Below the pieces are notes generated by a model that saw nothing but the letters and a program-made list of their open reading frames with translations, was not told the origin of the DNA and ran no database searches. A stretch of DNA of 10,239 bases, from positions 1-10,239 of the forward strand of contig JAGGTL010000042.1 of assembly GCA_021163805.1 (NCBI GenBank), in the 5' to 3' direction. The position numbers and the translations under genes are program-made. The stretch is from Candidatus Aenigmatarchaeota archaeon. Lineage in GTDB: Archaea; Aenigmatarchaeota; Aenigmatarchaeia; QMZS01. Below are positions 6,563 to 10,239 of the stretch, piece after piece. Numbering within the stretch: the first letter of the stretch is position 1; each line of letters begins with the position of its first letter.

Positions 6563-6578
6563 TAATAAATACTATATT

Positions 6579-6650
6579 ATGATAACAGAAATAACTTTGC
6601 CACAAGAAGAAATTGCGGGAATAATTGGAGGACAGCAAGAATCGCAATAG
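6579..6650 (+). pseudogene. 5' part of an apparently frameshifted gene, or a 23-residue leader ORF
   Basis: The ATG at 6579 is placed exactly for the TATA box at 6555 and opens MITEITLPQEEIAGIIGGQQ before stopping at TAG 6648-6650. In the -1 frame the sequence continues without a stop as RIAIDIDESKVF directly into the helical protein at 6674. That downstream protein otherwise has only a TTG start and no promoter at the right distance. The simplest reading is one gene of about 109 codons with a base missing around 6632-6647, either a real mutation or a sequencing error. There is no slippery heptamer to suggest programmed -1 frameshifting. The alternative is a short independent peptide. No family is recognised. 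Confidence 0.45.
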
Positions 6651-6673
6651 ATATAGATGAATCAAAAGTTTTT

Positions 6674-6907
6674 TTGGAGACTTTAACAAAATTAACAGAA
6701 AGTGCTGTAAAAAACAAAAATAAGGAAGTTGCTAACATTCTTAAAGGACTTATGAAATCTTACAGAGAATATTATGAAAAAGTTGAGAAGATGATAAAAA
6801 TTTTGTATAAAAATGACAAAGAAAAGTTAAGGGGTTGGACAGAAATAGTAAAAACAAATCAGTCTATATTTAGAGACTTAGAAAATGAGTTAAAAAAGGT
6901 GAGTTAA
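6674..6907 (+). CDS. Small charged helical protein, probably the 3' part of the frameshifted gene
   Basis: From the TTG at 6674 this frame gives 77 residues rich in Lys and Glu, predicted almost wholly helical: ETLTKLTESAVKNKNKEV, then KGLMKSYREYYEKVEKMIK, ending in DLENELKKVS. Hydrophobic residues recur at 3-4-residue spacing, as expected for a coiled coil or helical bundle. No catalytic motif, signal peptide or membrane segment is seen, and I do not recognise a family. The frame stays open upstream of 6674 back to 6569, and I think translation really begins at 6579 with a frameshift. It ends one base before the next gene's ATG, so the two are almost certainly co-transcribed and may work as a pair. 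Confidence 0.6.
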   Translation: METLTKLTESAVKNKNKEVANILKGLMKSYREYYEKVEKMIKILYKNDKEKLRGWTEIVKTNQSIFRDLENELKKVS

Positions 6908-6908
6908 T

Positions 6909-8042
6909 ATGGTATTCAAAAAAATCCGGGATAAATTGGCAGGATATAAAAGTAAAATAACAGAAGGACTTTCGTATGCAGGATGTCCAAAAACAAAAGA
7001 AGGGATAAAGAAAAGTATTGGATATATAGGCGGTGGTGCAGCTGGTGGTACGGCTGGAGGTTATTTGCTTTCAAAGTTTGGAGAGAAAATAGCTGAAGGA
7101 GCAGGATCAACAATTAAAGCGGTCTACAATAGTTTATCCCATAAGGCAGGTTATGCAAAATCCATAAGTGAAACAGTAGGTGCAGGAGCTAAAGATGCTT
7201 TAACTTATACAATTACAGTAAATCCGCTTATTTTAGGTGCAACATTTCTTGGCGGAATGGCGACTGATGAAGGAATAAGAATGGCAAGAAAGAAATTAAA
7301 AGAATATAAAGCTCTACATCCTAAGATAAAAGAAGTGGCGAAGATGTTGGGTGGTAAACAAGGAGAAAAATTGGCAGAAAGCTATCACTCAAGTTTTGTG
7401 AATGCAGTTGACAGATTAAACGGATATATTTCAAAGATAAAGGAACTGGAAAATGAGAATAAATGTTTAGAAGGAGATATAAAAAGACTTTACAAGACGG
7501 AACATCCCGATATTGCAAAAAAAGAAGTGCAAAAGTACAAAGAGATATTGGAAAAAAATAATAAGATGATAAATTCCTATATTGCGAGTATAAAGGAAAT
7601 TGGAAGGGTGGTAGAAGACAGACAAAACAAATTAAATGAAGTTATGAAAAGTGTATATGATGTTACGGAGGGTAAGAGCAATAAACTTGTAACATATGAG
7701 GGTCTTACGAGAAGAAAAGAAATAGATGTAAAAGATGTACTTGAAGAAGGAGAAATATATTTAAAGAATAGAAGTAAGGAGACTGCAGAAAAGATGGCCG
7801 AATTAGCAATAGAAATTGGAAAAACTAAAAATAGAAAAGAACAGAAAAAACTGCAAGCAGAATATAAAGTATTGCAGAGAAAGTTGGAAGAATTACCTTA
7901 TGAGAGTATGAGATTTGGTGCAGCTGAAGGTCTCATTGGACATCCAAAAGAAAAAAAGGGAATATTAAATAGATTAAAAGACCTTAAAAAGAGGCTTGAG
8001 AGTACATACGAAAGCAAAGAAAGTAATAAATCTGTCCAATAA
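6909..8042 (+). CDS. Glycine-zipper and coiled-coil protein, unrecognised
   Basis: The 377-residue protein has three visible parts. Residues 1-35 are basic. A first hydrophobic stretch at about 36-55 contains GYIGGGAAGGTAGG (38-51), a dense glycine-zipper pattern that lets helices pack tightly in membranes. A second hydrophobic stretch at about 99-118 contains NPLILGATFLGG. After 125 the protein is highly charged, with coiled-coil segments near 165-192, 205-250 and 285-328. It ends in a Lys-rich tail with a second basic helix near 350-363. No N-terminal secretion signal is convincing. Two membrane segments would form a hairpin with both ends on the same side. Glycine-zipper hairpins are known in pore-forming and membrane-remodelling proteins, but nothing here proves either. 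It follows the helical partner by one base under a shared TATA box at 6555. Function unknown. Confidence 0.75.
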   Translation: MVFKKIRDKLAGYKSKITEGLSYAGCPKTKEGIKKSIGYIGGGAAGGTAGGYLLSKFGEKIAEGAGSTIKAVYNSLSHKAGYAKSISETVGAGAKDALTYTITVNPLILGATFLGGMATDEGIRMARKKLKEYKALHPKIKEVAKMLGGKQGEKLAESYHSSFVNAVDRLNGYISKIKELENENKCLEGDIKRLYKTEHPDIAKKEVQKYKEILEKNNKMINSYIASIKEIGRVVEDRQNKLNEVMKSVYDVTEGKSNKLVTYEGLTRRKEIDVKDVLEEGEIYLKNRSKETAEKMAELAIEIGKTKNRKEQKKLQAEYKVLQRKLEELPYESMRFGAAEGLIGHPKEKKGILNRLKDLKKRLESTYESKESNKSVQ

Positions 8043-8081
8043 AAAATTGAATTGCCTCCTCTGATTTATTTTATTATTTTC

Positions 8082-8090
8082 TTTTTTTTT
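8082..8090 (+). terminator. T9 tract between the coiled-coil gene and the nucleotidyltransferase gene
   Basis: Nine T residues lie 40 nt past the stop at 8042 and end immediately before the ATG at 8091. The tract probably terminates the upstream cassette. The T/A-rich stretch at 8066-8078 could hold the promoter for the next gene. Confidence 0.4.
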
Positions 8091-9212
8091 ATGAACAAGC
8101 AAATTCTTTCTTTCTTAAAAAATAAATCCAAGCAACTTGTTAAAAAATATCCTTTAATTAAGGCCATTTTTGTTTATGGGTCTTCTGTGAAAAAGAAAAA
8201 AATAATCAATGATGTTGATTGCGCTGTAATTGTTGATGATACTTCTGAAGAGTTTAAAGATATCATTCTTGATTATTTAGAGGAAGATATGAATACTATT
8301 TCAGATGAAGCAGATAAGAAATTGAAAATAGATTTGCATTTCCAGTCCCCAAAAACTTTATCTGTTTGGTGGGATTCCTTGAGAAGCGGGGAGCCTTGGG
8401 TAACAACTGCTGTAAAAGATGCTTACATTTTATATGACCCCTCCGATTATATAACTCCTTTAAAATCTTTGATCAATCAGGGAAGAATTACAGGGACAAA
8501 AGAAAAGGCTCAATCTTTGATTGAAAGGGCTCCTTACAGATATAAAGAGGCACAGAGAATAATGCTTGATGAAGTAATAGAAGAACTCTTCTCTGCAATG
8601 ACCGAAACAGCACAGGCAGTTTTAATGTTTTTTGGAATTGCTCCTCCAGCAGCAAAGGATATTCCAAAAGAATTAAGAAAAAATTTTGTTAGCAAAGGTT
8701 TGTTAAAAGAAAAAGTTGCAGACTGCTTTGAGGATTTTTATGAAACTACAAACAAGATTGCCCATAGAGAAATCACAAAATTATCTGGGAAAGAGATAAA
8801 AAAACTTCTCAATAGAGCGGTTCTTTTTATTGACAAAATGGATGATTTGTTTTCATTACTTGAAGTTGCAAAAAAGAAGGATATTATTGAAAAATCTTAT
8901 GAAAAAGCCATAAAAGTCTGCAAAAATGTTCTAAAACTGAAAGAGCCAAAATTAGATTCGGAGTCTTTAAAAAAGTTCAAAAAAGAATTTGTTGATTCTG
9001 GGTTAATTTCAACAGATTATCTGAATTTGCTGAAAAAATTGAGCAAAATGAAGAACTTGGCAGAAAAGGGAAAATTAGAAGAAATCCCAGAAAGAGACAT
9101 TTATTCTTCTCTTATTTACACAAAAAGTTTGGAAGAAATTTTAGAGAAGAAGAGGAAACAGGTATTTAAATTGACAAAAAATAAAAAAATTAAAGAAAGC
9201 AAGCAAAATTAA
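8091..9212 (+). CDS. Minimal nucleotidyltransferase-fold protein with HEPN-like helical domain
   Basis: The 373-residue protein starts with a DNA-polymerase-beta-like nucleotidyltransferase (NT) domain. IFVYGSS (26-32) supplies the G-S signature and NDVDCAVIVDD (40-50) supplies the D41-x-D43 metal pair. KIDLHF holds D81 as the likely third carboxylate. An YDP…PLKSLINQGRITGTKE linker (115-138) leads to an all-helical region (about 140-260) like the HEPN/KNTase substrate-binding domains that accompany archaeal NTs. It lacks a canonical R-x4-6-H RNase motif (H225 has no Arg at the expected spacing). A further helical tail runs to 373. NT-HEPN proteins are often antitoxin/toxin modules or nucleotide-adding enzymes; the substrate here is unknown. 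I chose ATG 8091 over the TTG at 8052, whose extension is a poly-Phe/Ile run. The 3' end may be frameshifted, as discussed under findings. Confidence 0.8.
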   Translation: MNKQILSFLKNKSKQLVKKYPLIKAIFVYGSSVKKKKIINDVDCAVIVDDTSEEFKDIILDYLEEDMNTISDEADKKLKIDLHFQSPKTLSVWWDSLRSGEPWVTTAVKDAYILYDPSDYITPLKSLINQGRITGTKEKAQSLIERAPYRYKEAQRIMLDEVIEELFSAMTETAQAVLMFFGIAPPAAKDIPKELRKNFVSKGLLKEKVADCFEDFYETTNKIAHREITKLSGKEIKKLLNRAVLFIDKMDDLFSLLEVAKKKDIIEKSYEKAIKVCKNVLKLKEPKLDSESLKKFKKEFVDSGLISTDYLNLLKKLSKMKNLAEKGKLEEIPERDIYSSLIYTKSLEEILEKKRKQVFKLTKNKKIKESKQN

Positions 9213-9219
9213 AGAAAGC
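9186..9219 (+). repeat. Short direct repeat spanning the stop codon of the nucleotidyltransferase gene
   Basis: AAAATTAAAGAAAGC occurs at 9186-9200 and again at 9205-9219, with a 19-base period that is not a multiple of three. The annotated TAA (9210-9212) lies inside the second copy. A 19-base tandem duplication or local slippage would shift the reading frame at this point. Confidence 0.6.
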
Positions 9220-9262
9220 GGAAAAGAAATTTGAAAAATTAAGAGCAAAATTAGAAAAATAA

Positions 9263-9269
9263 TTTTTTT
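9263..9269 (+). terminator. Oligo-T tract between the two paralogues
   Basis: Seven T residues lie 51 nt past the annotated stop. They directly follow an alternative-frame TAA at 9260-9262, consistent with either ending of the upstream gene. Confidence 0.35.
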
Positions 9270-9274
9270 GGTTT

Positions 9275-9282
9275 TTAATATA
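9275..9282 (+). promoter_or_regulatory. TATA box of the second paralogue (leaderless)
   Basis: TTAATATA, within TTTTTAATATATTT (9272-9285), starts 24 nt before the ATG at 9299. It indicates a separate leaderless transcript for the second paralogue. Confidence 0.5.
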
Positions 9283-9298
9283 TTTGAAATAATCTATT

Positions 9299-10087
9299 AT
9301 GCCTCAAAAAAATTCTTCAAAAATTGAAGAAAAACAAATTAATGCGGTAAAGGATTTTTGTTCCAATATTTTAAAAGAATACAAAAAAGTTATAAAATCA
9401 ATTTGGCTGCTAAAACAGGAAACCGAAAAGTCAAAGGATTTGTTAACAATTATTTTGCTTGACGATACAAGAAAAGTTGACGGAATCACAAAAAAGAAAA
9501 TTGAAACAAAGGTTTTGGAAGAAGAAAGAAAAATTAAAAAGAAATATGGAATTTCCCTTTATTCAAGTTTTTATTTGCTTTCTGATTATTGGGATTTGAT
9601 AAAGCATGGTTCTCCAACAGTTTTCTGCGAAATCAGGGAAGGAATTCCGCTTTATGATCCAAGCGGATTTTTTGTTCCTCTAAAGAAATTGTTGTTGCGG
9701 GGAAAAATTCCAGGAACAAAGGAGGCTATGAGAGATTTAATTGCAAAAGCTCCCTCAAGGATAAAAAGAGTTGAACTCTTGTTCAAAATTAAAATTCTTG
9801 AACATTTGTATAATGCCGTTGTCGAAGCAGGGCAAGCTGCACTAATTTTAGCCGGAGTTGCCCCGCCAATACCAAAAAAAGTCGCAGAAAATCTTAAAAT
9901 TCATTTTGTAAGAAAGAAACTGCTCGAGGCGGAATATGCAAAATATTGCGATGAAATTGTAAAATATTGGAAAAAATTTGAGCACGGGAAAATAAAAGTT
10001 GATTGGGAAGACCTTGATGAGATCGCAGAGAAAACAGCAGGGTTTATTTCAAGAATGGAAAAATTGGTCGAGGACTTGATGGATTGA
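9299..10087 (+). CDS. Paralogue with a degenerate (probably inactive) nucleotidyltransferase domain
   Basis: The 262-residue protein is a clear paralogue of its upstream neighbour. The shared core is LYDPSGFFVPLKKLLLRGKI (118-137) with GTKEAMRDLIAKAPSR, the AxQAALxxxGxAPP stretch (177-190) and xFVRKKLLE (203-210). Its N-terminal fold aligns with the NT domain, but the active site is gone. The G-S signature is replaced by K39-Q40-E41. Of the D-x-D pair only D47 remains, with L49 at the second position. The third Asp is S86. The helical domain keeps one aligned histidine (H229 versus H225). The extra C-terminal tail of the first paralogue is absent. The pairing suggests a pseudoenzyme that binds or regulates the active copy, or a heteromeric complex. 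It has its own TATA-like element, so its expression may be independent. Confidence 0.8.
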   Translation: MPQKNSSKIEEKQINAVKDFCSNILKEYKKVIKSIWLLKQETEKSKDLLTIILLDDTRKVDGITKKKIETKVLEEERKIKKKYGISLYSSFYLLSDYWDLIKHGSPTVFCEIREGIPLYDPSGFFVPLKKLLLRGKIPGTKEAMRDLIAKAPSRIKRVELLFKIKILEHLYNAVVEAGQAALILAGVAPPIPKKVAENLKIHFVRKKLLEAEYAKYCDEIVKYWKKFEHGKIKVDWEDLDEIAEKTAGFISRMEKLVEDLMD

Positions 10088-10130
10088 AGGATTTGAAGAA
10101 AACAATCTGGCAGATGTTAGAACAAAGTGA

Positions 10131-10150
10131 TTTTTTGTTTTGGTTTATTT
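10131..10150 (+). terminator. T-rich terminator after the second paralogue
   Basis: T-rich stretch TTTTTTGTTTTGGTTTATTT about 43 nt past the stop. It matches the oligo-T style of terminators elsewhere in the window. The final TTTATTT (10144-10150) is also 26-32 nt upstream of the ATG at 10176 and may be part of that promoter. Confidence 0.35.
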
Positions 10151-10175
10151 CTTGTGATCATTATACATTATAAAT

Positions 10176-10239
10176 ATGGAAATTGTAAGCAAGACAAGCA
10201 ATAAGAACAGGTTATCCACGCCTATTGCCTCAGAAAAAA
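10176..10239 (+). CDS. Start of a partial ORF running off the window
   Basis: An ATG at 10176 opens at least 21 codons to the window end, beginning MEIVSKTSNKNRLSTPIAS. No family is recognised from so few residues. A T/A-rich element 26-32 nt upstream fits the leaderless pattern, while TTATAAAT at 10168-10175 sits too close to serve this ATG. A later start codon outside the window is possible. Confidence 0.35.
   Translation, partial: MEIVSKTSNKNRLSTPIASEK

Noticed and set aside
8052..8090. TTG start extending the nucleotidyltransferase gene by 13 residues
   Set aside because: The extension is a T-tract translation (poly-Phe/Ile) that looks like terminator/promoter DNA. ATG 8091 fits the domain boundary.
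8091..10087. Classical HEPN RNase toxin with R-x4-6-H motif
   Set aside because: The aligned histidines (H225 and H229) lack an Arg at the required spacing, so ribonuclease activity is not supported by the sequence.
1..10239. CRISPR array, insertion sequence, tRNA or rRNA genes
   Set aside because: No regularly spaced repeats, transposase motifs, terminal inverted repeats or recognisable tRNA/rRNA sequence were seen on either strand.

Overview
The window looks like a piece of the chromosome of a small-genome archaeon, most likely of the DPANN type (Woesearchaeota/Pacearchaeota-like). The evidence is mixed but points one way. It is very AT-rich and carries two archaeal marker genes: a geranylgeranyl-reductase-family flavoprotein and an O-phosphoseryl-tRNA synthetase (SepRS). 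Many start codons have a TATA-box-like element 23-28 nt upstream and no Shine-Dalgarno sequence, which fits leaderless archaeal transcription. The lineage is inferred from style and gene content, not proven.

Layout. 1-159 is the C-terminal end of a surface protein with a putative Ig-like (He_PIG) repeat. 160-481 is mostly non-coding and ends in the dnaK promoter. 482-2347 is dnaK. 2484-3035 encodes a five-helix membrane protein of unknown function. 3181-4230 on the minus strand is the geranylgeranyl reductase homologue. It converges with the membrane protein across a hairpin terminator and diverges from SepRS (4256-5779) across only 25 bp. 5852-6454 is a DUF523/TudS-like protein with three candidate iron-sulfur cysteines.

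6455-8042 is an accessory-looking cassette. An operator-like inverted repeat and a clear TATA box lead into a short ORF that appears frameshifted into a helical protein. One base after that protein ends comes a 377-residue protein with a glycine-zipper hydrophobic segment and long coiled coils. 8091-10087 holds two tandem paralogues. The first has an intact minimal nucleotidyltransferase active site. The second has the same architecture but has lost the catalytic residues. A partial ORF runs off the right edge.

Working together: SepRS charges tRNA-Cys with phosphoserine, the first step of tRNA-dependent cysteine synthesis. Its partner SepCysS is not in this window. A TudS-like [4Fe-4S] protein immediately downstream suggests, but does not prove, a local sulfur/cysteine or tRNA-thiolation theme. 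The SepRS shows apparent substitutions at two positions of the phosphoserine pocket, one of the most testable oddities here. The least described parts are the glycine-zipper/coiled-coil cassette and the active plus dead nucleotidyltransferase pair.
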